NCBI GenBank assembly: GCA_003133225.1
Contig: PKWL01000135.1
Span: forward strand, 32,011-96,010
DNA from: Janthinobacterium sp.
GTDB lineage: Bacteria > Pseudomonadota > Gammaproteobacteria > Burkholderiales > Burkholderiaceae_D
DNA: 64,000 nt
Direction: 5' to 3'
Positions 44,606 to 53,281 of the stretch are shown here, piece after piece (position 1 is the first letter of the stretch; every line of letters starts with the position of its first letter). Both the position numbers and the translations under genes were made by a program. The notes beneath the pieces were generated by a model. That model saw only the letters and a program-made list of their open reading frames with translations, made no database searches and was not told the origin of the DNA.

Positions 44606-45742
44606 ATGATGGCGATGGACCGTTTATTTCAGTTGATGAAGGAAAAGAATGCGTCGGACATGTTTTTCGCGGTCAATTCCCCTGTCCATTTGAAAATCAA
44701 TGGCAACCTGATCCCCATCAATCAGCAAAAATTGGACCCGGCAAACATCACCTCGCTGCTGGCGGAAATTTGCACGCGGGCGCAGATGGACGAATTGGAA
44801 CGCAACAACGAACTCAATATGGGCGTCCCGGTAGCCAATCTGGGCCGGTTCCGCCTGTCGGCCTTCCGCCAGCGCGGCAGCATTTCTGCCGTGTTCCGTT
44901 TCGTGCCGAGCACGATCCCGCCCTTGGCCGACCTCGGCTTGCCGCCCGTGTTGGCCGAGCTGATCATGGAAAAACGGGGCCTGATGCTCATCGTCGGCTC
45001 GACCGGCTCGGGCAAGTCGACGACGATCGCCTCGATGCTCGACCATCGCAACGAATTGCGTTACGGCCATATCCTGACCTTGGAAGACCCCATCGAATAC
45101 CTGTTCAAGAACAAGCGCTCGATCGTCAACCAGCGCGAGATTGGCAGCGATACCGTGGATTTTTGCACGGGGCTGCGCAACTCGATGCGCCAGGCGCCCG
45201 ATTGCATCTTGATCGGCGAGATCCGCGACCAGGAAACCATGGCGGCCGCGCTGGCCTACGCCCAATCGGGCCACCTTGTGTTGGCGACGCTGCATGCAAA
45301 CAACAGTTACAACGCGCTGAACCGTATCATCAGCTTTTATCCAATAGAAAACCGCGCCGCATTGCTGCAAGATCTAGCCTCCTCCATCAAGGCCGTCGTC
45401 TCGCAGCGCCTGGTACGCTCGATCAATGGCGGCGCCCGCACGGCGGCCGTCGAGATCATGGTCAACACCCGTCATGTCTCTAGCCTGATTGAAAAAGGCG
45501 AATTCGCCCAGATTAAGGATGCGATCGAAAAAAGCATGTCACCCGGTTCGCAATCGTTCGAACTAGCACTGCTACACCTGGTCAAGGATGGCTTGATTAG
45601 CCAGGAAGAAGCGCTGGCCAACGCTGATTCGGCTACCAACTTCTTCTGGCTGCTCAACAATGGACCCGACTGCAAGAGCGCGGGGGCCGAGCCGCAGCCG
45701 GTCGCTGAATCAACATTTACCGAATTCGCGCTCAACCCCTAG
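44606..45742 (+). CDS. pilU: type IV pilus retraction ATPase PilU
   Basis: 378 residues, ATG 44606 or 44609 after GAGGAGAG. Walker A 'GSTGSGKST' (131-139), Asp box 'ILTLEDPIEYLF', Walker B 'CILIGEIRDQETM' and His box 'LVLATLHANNSYNAL' place it in the PilT/PilU family. The long C-terminus ending 'ESTFTEFAL' and the substitutions near the N-terminus ('NASDMFFAVNSPVHLKING') point to PilU rather than PilT. It retracts type IV pili together with PilT; no other pilus gene is in the window. It sits between dapD and dapE, separated from each by about 200-280 bases. Confidence 0.92.
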   Translation: MMAMDRLFQLMKEKNASDMFFAVNSPVHLKINGNLIPINQQKLDPANITSLLAEICTRAQMDELERNNELNMGVPVANLGRFRLSAFRQRGSISAVFRFVPSTIPPLADLGLPPVLAELIMEKRGLMLIVGSTGSGKSTTIASMLDHRNELRYGHILTLEDPIEYLFKNKRSIVNQREIGSDTVDFCTGLRNSMRQAPDCILIGEIRDQETMAAALAYAQSGHLVLATLHANNSYNALNRIISFYPIENRAALLQDLASSIKAVVSQRLVRSINGGARTAAVEIMVNTRHVSSLIEKGEFAQIKDAIEKSMSPGSQSFELALLHLVKDGLISQEEALANADSATNFFWLLNNGPDCKSAGAEPQPVAESTFTEFALNP

Positions 45743-46020
45743 CCCGTCGGCTTCTAAGCTGATCAGCCGCGGCGCCCCCCTCTTTGGAGCCGCAGCAAAT
45801 GAACGGCGGTGCATGGCGCCGGGCACAACTGGACGGACTTCGTGCGCGAGCCTTGGCACGCGGGAAGTGGCGTCCAATCGGCAGTTTGTCGTCGCAGCCA
45901 GTTATAATGCGCACTACGTCCACCCATCCTATTCGTATTAAGGAGAGCCGCGCAGGAGAGCCGCGCGTCGTATCCGTGCAACGGCCCACCCTGGCCGCGG
46001 CGAAAAACGTCAGCCAATCC

Positions 46021-46389
46021 ATGATGATCACTTTGTACGGCATACCCAATTGCGACACGGTAAAAAAAGCCCGGGTCTGGCTCGCCGCACAACAACGCGA
46101 CGTCCTCTTCCACGATGTTAAGAAACAAAGGCTGGAGCGAAGCACCATTACCAACTGGCTCGACCATCTCAATTGGGACGTGCTGGTCAATCGCAAAGGC
46201 AGCACCTGGCGCGGCTTGCCGGAGAGGCGCCGGGCGGCCATCCTGGACGCGCCCAGCGCGCTCGAGCTGATGTTGGAATTCCCGTCGGTCATTAAGCGCC
46301 CCGTGCTGGACTATGGCGGGCAGTTCCATGTCGGTTTTTCCGACGCCTTGTACCGACAAATTTTTAATAGCTTAGACGAAACTCCATGA
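46021..46389 (+). CDS. ArsC/Spx-family (YffB-type) thioredoxin-fold protein
   Basis: 122 residues from ATG 46021 (a second ATG follows at 46024). '[19 protein letters not shown]' has the single N-terminal Cys (Cys11) of the ArsC family; '[13 protein letters not shown]' and '[19 protein letters not shown]' match YffB/YfgD-like members. Only one of the Cys/Arg triad of true arsenate reductases is evident, so arsenate reduction is unlikely; YffB may be a glutathione-linked thiol reductase. The stop overlaps the dapE start (ATGA), which ties it to the dap pathway genes. TATAAT occurs at 45903-45908. Confidence 0.88.
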   Translation: MMITLYGIPNCDTVKKARVWLAAQQRDVLFHDVKKQRLERSTITNWLDHLNWDVLVNRKGSTWRGLPERRRAAILDAPSALELMLEFPSVIKRPVLDYGGQFHVGFSDALYRQIFNSLDETP

Positions 46390-47519
46390 CGACCTCCAAG
46401 ACTCTTGCGCTGGCGGAAAAACTGATCGCCCTCTCGTCTGTGACCCCCGATGACAAGGGTTGCCAGCAGCACTTGATCGACCGGCTGACGCCGCTCGGCT
46501 TCGTTTGCACCACCATCGCCTGCAACGGCGTCACCAATCTGTGGGCGCGCAAGGGCGCCAGCGCCCCCCTGCTGGTCTTTGCCGGCCATACCGACGTGGT
46601 CCCGGCTGGCGCTCTCGGGGACTGGCAATCGCCGCCGTTCATCCCGCAACAGCGCGCCGGCAAATTGTACGGACGCGGCGCGGCCGATATGAAAACGTCG
46701 ATCGCAGCCATGGTGGTGGCGTGCGAGGAATTCATCGCACAGCGCCCGCAGCATCCTGGCTCGATTGGCTTCTTGCTCACCAGCGATGAGGAAGGACCGG
46801 CCACCGATGGGACCGTGATCGTTTGCAATATGCTCAAAGAACGCGGCGAGCAGATCGATTATTGTCTGATTGGCGAACCGACCTCGGCCCACACGCTGGG
46901 CGACATGATCAAGAATGGCCGGCGCGGTTCGATGTCGGGCAAGCTGACCATCAAGGGAGTGCAAGGCCATATCGCCTATCCCCAACTGGCAAAAAACCCG
47001 ATCCACCTGGCCGCCCCGTTGCTGAGCGAATTGGTGGCCCAGCAATGGGACGCCGGCAATGAATATTACCTGCCGACGTCGTGGCAGATGTCGAACATTC
47101 AAGCCGGCACAGGCGCGTCGAACGTGATTCCGGGCGAGGTGGTGATCGATTTCAATTTCCGTTTCTCGAGCGCCAGCACGGTGGCCGGTTTGCAGGAACG
47201 CGTGCACGCTATCGTCGACAAATACGATGTCGAATATAGTCTGAAATGGACCGTGAACGGGCGCCCTTTCCTGACGCCGCGCGGCCCTTTGAGCGACGCT
47301 GTAGCGTGTGCGATCTTCGAGGAAACGGGCATCGAAACGGAATTATCGACGACCGGGGGCACCTCGGATGGCCGTTTCATCGCCCAGATCTGCCCGCAGG
47401 TGATAGAATTCGGGCCGCCCAACGCCAGTATCCATAAAGTTGACGAGCACATCGAACTGCGCTTCATCGATCCGCTGAAAAATATCTATCGGCGCACTCT
47501 GGAAAATCTGCTGCGCTAA
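46386..47519 (+). CDS. dapE: succinyl-diaminopimelate desuccinylase
   Basis: 377 residues, M20 zinc peptidase family. Zinc ligands and catalytic residues: His68 and Asp70 ('[11 protein letters not shown]'), Asp101 ('[10 protein letters not shown]'), Glu135/136 ('[12 protein letters not shown]'), Glu in 'CLIGEPTS' and His near the end ('[10 protein letters not shown]'). Hydrolyses N-succinyl-LL-DAP to LL-DAP and succinate. Start ATG 46386 overlaps the stop of the ArsC-like gene. Normal length. Confidence 0.98.
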   Translation: MTTSKTLALAEKLIALSSVTPDDKGCQQHLIDRLTPLGFVCTTIACNGVTNLWARKGASAPLLVFAGHTDVVPAGALGDWQSPPFIPQQRAGKLYGRGAADMKTSIAAMVVACEEFIAQRPQHPGSIGFLLTSDEEGPATDGTVIVCNMLKERGEQIDYCLIGEPTSAHTLGDMIKNGRRGSMSGKLTIKGVQGHIAYPQLAKNPIHLAAPLLSELVAQQWDAGNEYYLPTSWQMSNIQAGTGASNVIPGEVVIDFNFRFSSASTVAGLQERVHAIVDKYDVEYSLKWTVNGRPFLTPRGPLSDAVACAIFEETGIETELSTTGGTSDGRFIAQICPQVIEFGPPNASIHKVDEHIELRFIDPLKNIYRRTLENLLR

Positions 47520-47661
47520 CGTCCATCCAGGCGGCACTTTTCCAAAACATTCAACGCCGCGGGATGAGGAAGCACCGCGGCGGACGACGCATTTTAAATG
47601 CTTTACCATGTACCGGCGCGCCGCGCTACGCTCTACGATACACCGCCCTACCGAGAAAGTT

Positions 47662-48549
47662 ATGAATCAAACCATGTTTACCACGCCGCGCGATTTGCTG
47701 CGTTACGCCGTTACCCGCTTTAATACCGACCAGCTGTTTTTCGGCCACGGCAGCGCCGCAGCGATGGACGAGGCGGCTTACCTCATCTTGCATACGCTAA
47801 AGCTGCCGCTCGATCAGCTCGACCCGTTTCTCGACGCCCGTCTCTTGCCGGAGGAAATAGCTGGCGTGCTGGCCGTGATCGAGCGCCGCAGCGTTGAGCG
47901 CGTGCCGGCCGCCTATCTGACGCAACAAGGCTGGCTCGGCACCTACAGCTTTTATGTCGACGAGCGCGTGATCGTGCCGCGCTCCTTCCTCTCCGAACTG
48001 ATCCCGGACTTTTTTTCGCCCTGGGTATCGGAGCCCGAGTCCGTCAGCAATATCCTGGAACTTTGCACGGGTTCCGGTTGCCTTGCGATCATGCTGGCCG
48101 ACACATTTCCAAACGCCCACGTCGATGCGCTCGATATCTCGCCCGATGCGCTGGCCGTGGCGCGCCGCAATGTGGCGGACTACAAGCTGGAAACGCGCGT
48201 GAACCTGATCGAATCGGACCTGTACCAGAATGTACCGCAGACGAAATACGACTTGATCATCAGCAACCCGCCGTACGTGAATTCCGCCTCCATGGGCCAG
48301 TTGCCGCCCGAGTATCTGCGCGAGCCACGCATCGCGCTCGATGGCGGCAGCGATGGCATGGACCTGGTGCGCACAATCATCAAAGGCGCCGCCGAGCGCT
48401 TGAGCGACAATGGCATCTTGATCATCGAGATCGGCAACGAGCGGGCATTCGCCGAAGCCGCGTTTGGCAAGCTGGGCCTGACCTGGCTGACCACCAGTGC
48501 CGGCGACGATATGGTGTTCTTGCTCACGGCCGACCAATTGAAGCAATAA
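47662..48549 (+). CDS. prmB: ribosomal protein uL3 N5-glutamine methyltransferase PrmB
   Basis: 295 residues from ATG 47662 (MNQTMFTTPRDLLRYAV). Motif I 'ILELCTGSGCLAIMLAD', motif II 'VDALDISPDALAVARRN' and the N-P-P-Y motif IV 'LIISNPPYVNSASM' that binds the glutamine side chain. The N-terminal helical domain and 'YLTQQGWLGTYSFYVDERVI' are PrmB-type rather than PrmC. It methylates a glutamine of L3 (Gln150 in E. coli). The upstream 18-codon extension is unlikely. Follows dapE after 142 bases. Confidence 0.95.
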   Translation: MNQTMFTTPRDLLRYAVTRFNTDQLFFGHGSAAAMDEAAYLILHTLKLPLDQLDPFLDARLLPEEIAGVLAVIERRSVERVPAAYLTQQGWLGTYSFYVDERVIVPRSFLSELIPDFFSPWVSEPESVSNILELCTGSGCLAIMLADTFPNAHVDALDISPDALAVARRNVADYKLETRVNLIESDLYQNVPQTKYDLIISNPPYVNSASMGQLPPEYLREPRIALDGGSDGMDLVRTIIKGAAERLSDNGILIIEIGNERAFAEAAFGKLGLTWLTTSAGDDMVFLLTADQLKQ

Positions 48550-48639
48550 AAACAGGGTGCATGGTGCGAGCCGCCCTGCGCCGAGTCAGCTCAACGCCGG
48601 CATATCGGGGTTGTTCCTCACCCCCCTAAAAAGCATAAA

Positions 48640-50634
48640 ATGATACGTTTTCTACAAGTTAGCCTGATGCGCGGCATCAAACCGCTGTTAGAGCAAGTCG
48701 ACGTCACCCTCAATCCGGGCGACAAGATTGGCTTGATCGGCGCCAACGGCGCGGGCAAGTCCAGCCTGTTTGCCCTGCTGCGCGGCGAATTGCACCCGGA
48801 CCAGGGCGAAATCGACTTCCCCGCGAAATGGCGGATGGCCTATGTGGCGCAAGAAACGCCGGCGCTCGAGCGCGCCGCGCTCGACTATGCAATCGACGGC
48901 GACATCACCTTGCGCAAGCTGGAAGCCGAGCTGGCCCGTCTGGAAAATGAACCGGCAACGGCCGAGAACGGCTTGGCCATCGGCGAAATCTATAGCGCGC
49001 TGGCCGACGCCGACTCCTACACCGTACAGTCGCGCGGCGAACAGCTGTTGCTGGGCCTCGGTTTCACGCTTGACCAGATGCAGCAATCCGTGTCGAACTT
49101 TTCGGGCGGCTGGCGCATGCGCCTCAACTTGGCGCAGGCCTTGATGTGCCCGTCCGACCTGCTGCTGCTCGATGAACCGACCAACCATTTGGATCTGGAT
49201 GCGATTATCTGGCTGGAAGACTGGCTCAAGCGCTACGCTGGCACCTTGATCATCATTTCCCATGACCGCGATTTCCTGGACGAAGTGGTCAACGTCATCG
49301 TTCACATCGACGAGCGCAAGCTCAAGCGCTACTCCGGCAATTATTCCGGTTTCGAGCGCCAGCGCGCGGCCCAGATGATTCTGGCCGCTGGCGCCTTGGA
49401 AAAGCAAACCAGGCAGCGCGCCCACCTAGAATCGTTCGTGAATCGCTTCAAGGCGCAGGCGTCGAAGGCGCGTCAAGCCCAAAGCCGCATGAAGGCCTTG
49501 GCGAAGATGGAAGAGCTGGCGCCGCTACGTGCGGCCGCCGAGTTTTCCTTCGAGTTCCGCGAGCCTTTGAACGCACCGAACCCGCTGCTGGTGCTAGAGG
49601 ACGTGGCCGCCGGCTATAAGATGGAAGACCCTGACACTGGCAATGTGACGGAAAAAACCATCGTGACGGGCATCAATTTCTCGCTGCAAATCGGACAGCG
49701 CATCGGCTTACTAGGTGTCAACGGCGCCGGCAAATCCACCTTGATCAAGACCATCGCCGGCGAACTCGATCCTTTGCGCGGCGACGCCGTCATCGGCAAA
49801 GGTTTGTCGATCGGCTATTTTGCCCAACACCAGGTGGAGATGCTGCGCCATGACGAATCGCCATTGTGGCATCTGGCGAAGATTGCGCCGACCGTGCGCG
49901 AGCAGGAATTGCGCAACTTCCTGGGCGGCTTCAATTTTCCCGGCACCATGGTCACGAGTTCGATTCGCCCTTTCTCCGGAGGCGAAAAAGCCCGTCTGGC
50001 ACTGGCCTTGATCGTGTGGCAGCGCCCTAACCTGTTGCTGCTCGACGAACCGACCAATCACTTGGATCTGGAAACGCGGGAGGCCTTGACCATGGCGCTG
50101 GCGCAGTTCGAAGGGACGCTGGTCGTCGTATCGCATGATCGCCATTTGCTGCGCGCCACGACCGACCAGTTCATCATCGTCGCGGATGGCAAACTGCAAC
50201 CGTTCGACGGCGACCTCGACGACTACAAGGACTGGCTGTTCAAGACCAAGCTGGGCAAAGGCACGAGCGTGCTGCCGGCCGCCGGCCACGACAACAAGAC
50301 CGACTTCCCGCTCGCGCCGGCCATTGCCGCAGCCACACCGGCGGTGGACAAACGCGATCAAAAGCGCCTGGAAGCGGAAGAGCGCCAGCGCCAAGTGGCG
50401 CTGCGCCGGCCGCTGGAAAGCAAAATCAAGCAACTCGAAGAGCAAATTAGCAAGCGCCATGGCCAGAAAGCGGAAACCGATGCCAAGCTGGGAGAACCAA
50501 AGGCCTACGACGCCATCAATAAGCCGAAATTGAAACTGTTGCTGGCCGACCAAACGTTTTTCACCAAGGATCTGGCGCAACTGGAGGCGCAATGGTTGGA
50601 CTTGCAAGAACAGCTGGAACGTCTGGCAGCGTGA
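48640..50634 (+). CDS. ABC-F family ATPase (YheS-like)
   Basis: 664 residues, two ABC domains without membrane segments. First Walker A 'GLIGANGAGKSS' (34-42), signature 'NFSGGWRMRLNLAQAL', Walker B 'LLLLDEPTNHLDL'. A charged inter-domain linker (P-site tRNA interaction motif, about 235-290). Second Walker A 'LLGVNGAGKST' (near 358), signature 'PFSGGEKARLALAL', second 'DEPTNHLDL'. The C-terminal 80 residues are coiled coil ('QKRLEAEERQRQ'). ABC-F proteins act on ribosomes; YheS-type is the closest by length and layout, and Uup is the main alternative. Confidence 0.9.
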   Translation: MIRFLQVSLMRGIKPLLEQVDVTLNPGDKIGLIGANGAGKSSLFALLRGELHPDQGEIDFPAKWRMAYVAQETPALERAALDYAIDGDITLRKLEAELARLENEPATAENGLAIGEIYSALADADSYTVQSRGEQLLLGLGFTLDQMQQSVSNFSGGWRMRLNLAQALMCPSDLLLLDEPTNHLDLDAIIWLEDWLKRYAGTLIIISHDRDFLDEVVNVIVHIDERKLKRYSGNYSGFERQRAAQMILAAGALEKQTRQRAHLESFVNRFKAQASKARQAQSRMKALAKMEELAPLRAAAEFSFEFREPLNAPNPLLVLEDVAAGYKMEDPDTGNVTEKTIVTGINFSLQIGQRIGLLGVNGAGKSTLIKTIAGELDPLRGDAVIGKGLSIGYFAQHQVEMLRHDESPLWHLAKIAPTVREQELRNFLGGFNFPGTMVTSSIRPFSGGEKARLALALIVWQRPNLLLLDEPTNHLDLETREALTMALAQFEGTLVVVSHDRHLLRATTDQFIIVADGKLQPFDGDLDDYKDWLFKTKLGKGTSVLPAAGHDNKTDFPLAPAIAAATPAVDKRDQKRLEAEERQRQVALRRPLESKIKQLEEQISKRHGQKAETDAKLGEPKAYDAINKPKLKLLLADQTFFTKDLAQLEAQWLDLQEQLERLAA

Positions 50635-50767
50635 GGGCGGGCTGCGGACGACGTTGATGAGAATCAACTTTCCTAGCTACAATGTCCGGCGCAGGGAAGA
50701 AAACGTTACAATTGGGCTTCGACTGGCACTCTTGGAAATTTTCATCCCGTGTAGCGAGGTATGCACG

Positions 50768-51799
50768 ATGCATCAGTGGCTCCAGCGCCTATTTTCCGCG
50801 TTCTCAGAACCGCGTTTTTTCCAAGCCCAGCCTGGCGCCGTCCCCCTCGTCATGCCGGCGCGCCCGGCGCCGCCCGCGCCCGACGCCACGATCGCGTATA
50901 GAGACGACGTGTCGGCGGCCTATTACGGCTGGCTGTTTGACCGGCAGGACGATAGCAACCTCGAGCTCACCCCCCAGGAAATCGACGTCATCAACGCCCT
51001 GGAAGCCGTGGTGCACTCGAAGCAATCGGGTGCCGCCCTGGTCGGCCGCCTGCCGGGCGTGATTCCGCAACTGCTGCAAAGTTTGCGCAGCGATAATTTC
51101 TCCGGCACTCAAATCGCGCGCAAGATCTCGAGCGACGTGGTCCTGGTGGCGGCGGTGATCCGCTTGGCCAACAGTGCCATGCAAAACAGGAACAACACGA
51201 TCACGAGCGTCGAACACGCCGTCATCGTCATTGGCCAGGAAGGCTTGCGCCAGTTGGTGGCGACGGTCGCTTTCCGGCCCATTGTCGATCTCAAAAGCGG
51301 CCACTTCACGCGCACGCTCATGCCGCGCATCCAGAACCAGTCTGAACGTTGCGCCATTGCCAACCGCGTGCTTGCCGAGCAGCTCGGCATCGATCCTTTC
51401 CAAGCTTTCCTGTGCGGGCTGGTACAAAATGTCGGCCTGGTCGTCTCTTTACGCATGATGGACAAAATAGCCAAGGACAAACGGCAGCTGGGCTCGGCCG
51501 TTTTTTGCGCCAGCCTGGCCTACAATGCGCGCCTGCTCGCTTGCAGCATCGGCCGCGAATGGCACTTCCCGGACGCGGTGATCGTGGCCATCGAGGAACA
51601 GCTGGGATCGCACGTCAGCTATTCGCCGCTGGGACGCCTGCTGTCGATGACCGATTATTTCAGCAAGGTGAGGATCCTCGTTCAACAGTCCCGCCTGGCA
51701 GACGATCCGGACTTGTTCCAAGGCTTGCCCGACCCGGTACAACGCTGTTATTTAACACTCAGCGCGCTCGAGGAAAACACCCGCCATGAGCGACCCTGA
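50768..51799 (+). CDS. HDOD domain protein
   Basis: 343 residues from ATG 50768 (MHQWLQRLFSAFSEP), with GAGGT upstream. The N-terminal 95 residues are a Pro/Ala-rich region. The HDOD domain follows (about 100-320): 'LPGVIPQLLQSLRSDNFSGT', 'ISSDVVLVAAVIRLANSAM' and 'ITSVEHAVIVIGQEGLRQLV'. The HD metal residues are absent, so it is non-catalytic like other HDODs. HDOD proteins are signalling partners that often act in motility or adhesion. Its 3' end overlaps the next gene by 14 bases. Confidence 0.88.
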   Translation: MHQWLQRLFSAFSEPRFFQAQPGAVPLVMPARPAPPAPDATIAYRDDVSAAYYGWLFDRQDDSNLELTPQEIDVINALEAVVHSKQSGAALVGRLPGVIPQLLQSLRSDNFSGTQIARKISSDVVLVAAVIRLANSAMQNRNNTITSVEHAVIVIGQEGLRQLVATVAFRPIVDLKSGHFTRTLMPRIQNQSERCAIANRVLAEQLGIDPFQAFLCGLVQNVGLVVSLRMMDKIAKDKRQLGSAVFCASLAYNARLLACSIGREWHFPDAVIVAIEEQLGSHVSYSPLGRLLSMTDYFSKVRILVQQSRLADDPDLFQGLPDPVQRCYLTLSALEENTRHERP

Positions 51800-52886
51800 C
51801 CCTGTTAAGCGGCCGTCCAAGCCGCTATGCGGAATCGTCGTGCTCGATCTGACGCGTTTGCTGCCCGGCCCGGTCGCCACCATGCATTTGGCCGACCTCG
51901 GCGCTGAAGTCATTAAAATCGAGGACCGGGGCGCGGGCGACTACGCGCGGGTGATGGGGCCGGTACGCACGGAAGTCTCGCAATTTTTCGTCGCCGTCAA
52001 TCGCGGTAAACAGTTCCTGCGGCTCGACTTGAAGAACGCCATCGAGCGCGAGCGCATGCTGGGCATGGTCGACGGCGCCGACGTCCTGGTCGAAAGTTTC
52101 CGCCCCGGCGTGATGGATAAGCTGGGGCTGGGCTGGCAAGTGCTAAAGCGGCGCAATCCGAAGCTAGTCATGTGCGCCATTTCCGGTTATGGCAAGGACG
52201 GCCCGTTGGCCCAGCACGCAGGGCACGACATCAATTACGTCGGCTACGCTGGCATGCTCGATCAAAATGCGGGGCCAGATGGCACGCCGGCCCTGCCGAA
52301 CCTGCAGGTCGGCGACTTGCTGGGGGGCGCGCAAACTGCGCTGCAAGGCATCCTGGCCGCCCTGGTCGCCGTCAAGATGGGCGGCCCCGGACGTTTCATC
52401 GATGTTTCCATGACCGATGCCGTGCTGGCCCACAACATCATGCCGCTGGTCGCCGTCAACAATGGCAGCACGCCGGCGCCGGGGCGCGATCTGCTGACGG
52501 GCGGCGTGCCTTGCTACAATGTCTATCGCACCAGCGACGGCCGGTTTATGGCGGTGGGTGCGCTTGAGCTCAAATTCTGGCACCCCTTCTGCGACGTGTT
52601 GCAGCGCCCCGACCTCAAGAGCCGCCACTGGCAACTCGGGCAAAGCGTGGGCGGCGCGGATGCGATGGCGGTGAAAGCCGATCTCGATGGCATTTTTGCG
52701 CAGCACACCTTCTCTACATGGAGCGCCCTTTTCGCTGCCAGCGATTGCTGCGTTAGCCCCGTGCTGCGCATGGAAGAAGCGTTACGGCACCCGCTGTTTC
52801 AGGCGCGCAACATGGTGGCGCAGGACCAGCATGCAACGGAAGGGCCATGCTGGGCGGTGGCGCACCCGATTAAGTTTGAGACCTGA
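51786..52886 (+). CDS. CaiB/BaiF (family III) CoA-transferase
   Basis: 366 residues from ATG 51786, inside the end of the HDOD gene. 'VVLDLTRLLPGPVATMHLAD', 'VIKIEDRGAGDYAR', 'LRLDLKNAIERERM' and the catalytic Asp in 'HAGHDINYVGYAG' identify family III CoA-transferases, including alpha-methylacyl-CoA racemase-like enzymes. 'GGVPCYNVYRTSDGRFMAVG' and 'FWHPFCDVLQRPDL' are also typical. The substrate cannot be assigned. Its stop overlaps the arfB start (TGATG). Confidence 0.92.
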   Translation: MSDPDPVKRPSKPLCGIVVLDLTRLLPGPVATMHLADLGAEVIKIEDRGAGDYARVMGPVRTEVSQFFVAVNRGKQFLRLDLKNAIERERMLGMVDGADVLVESFRPGVMDKLGLGWQVLKRRNPKLVMCAISGYGKDGPLAQHAGHDINYVGYAGMLDQNAGPDGTPALPNLQVGDLLGGAQTALQGILAALVAVKMGGPGRFIDVSMTDAVLAHNIMPLVAVNNGSTPAPGRDLLTGGVPCYNVYRTSDGRFMAVGALELKFWHPFCDVLQRPDLKSRHWQLGQSVGGADAMAVKADLDGIFAQHTFSTWSALFAASDCCVSPVLRMEEALRHPLFQARNMVAQDQHATEGPCWAVAHPIKFET

Positions 52887-53281
52887 TGTACCTGGTCGAT
52901 CCGTCCGAAGTGGAGTTGAGTGCTATCCGGGCCCAAGGGCCCGGCGGCCAGAACGTCAACAAGGTGTCTTGCGCGATTCATCTGCGCTTCGATGTCGCCA
53001 GTTCGTCCATGCCTGACGCCTACAAGGAACGCTTATTGGCGCTGCGCGACCAGCGCATTACCAAGGATGGCGTGATCGTGTTGAAAGCACAGCAGTCGCG
53101 TAGCCGGGAGAGGAACAAGGAAGAGGCGCTGCGACGGCTGCAAGACATCATCGACAGCGTCGCGGTCCCGCCGTCCGTGCGCAAAGCGACGAAACCGACC
53201 CGCGGCTCGCAGCGCAGGCGCCTCGACAGCAAAGTGACGCACAGCCAGCTCAAGCAATCGCGCGCCAAAGTGAGCAGCTAA
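52886..53281 (+). CDS. arfB: alternative ribosome-rescue factor B (ArfB/YaeJ)
   Basis: 131 residues. The GPGGQ hydrolysis motif (18-22, 'RAQGPGGQNVNKVSCAIH') and the basic C-terminal tail (KATKPTRGSQRRRLDSK region) that enters the empty mRNA channel define ArfB. It releases stalled peptides from ribosomes without a stop codon. ATG 52886 shares its A with the TGA of the CoA-transferase, giving translational coupling. Its TAA overlaps the fapA TAG on the other strand. Confidence 0.95.
   Translation: MYLVDPSEVELSAIRAQGPGGQNVNKVSCAIHLRFDVASSSMPDAYKERLLALRDQRITKDGVIVLKAQQSRSRERNKEEALRRLQDIIDSVAVPPSVRKATKPTRGSQRRRLDSKVTHSQLKQSRAKVSS

Noticed and set aside
45903..45908. TATAAT upstream of the ArsC-like gene as a promoter.
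   Set aside because: No -35 element at suitable spacing; kept only as a note.
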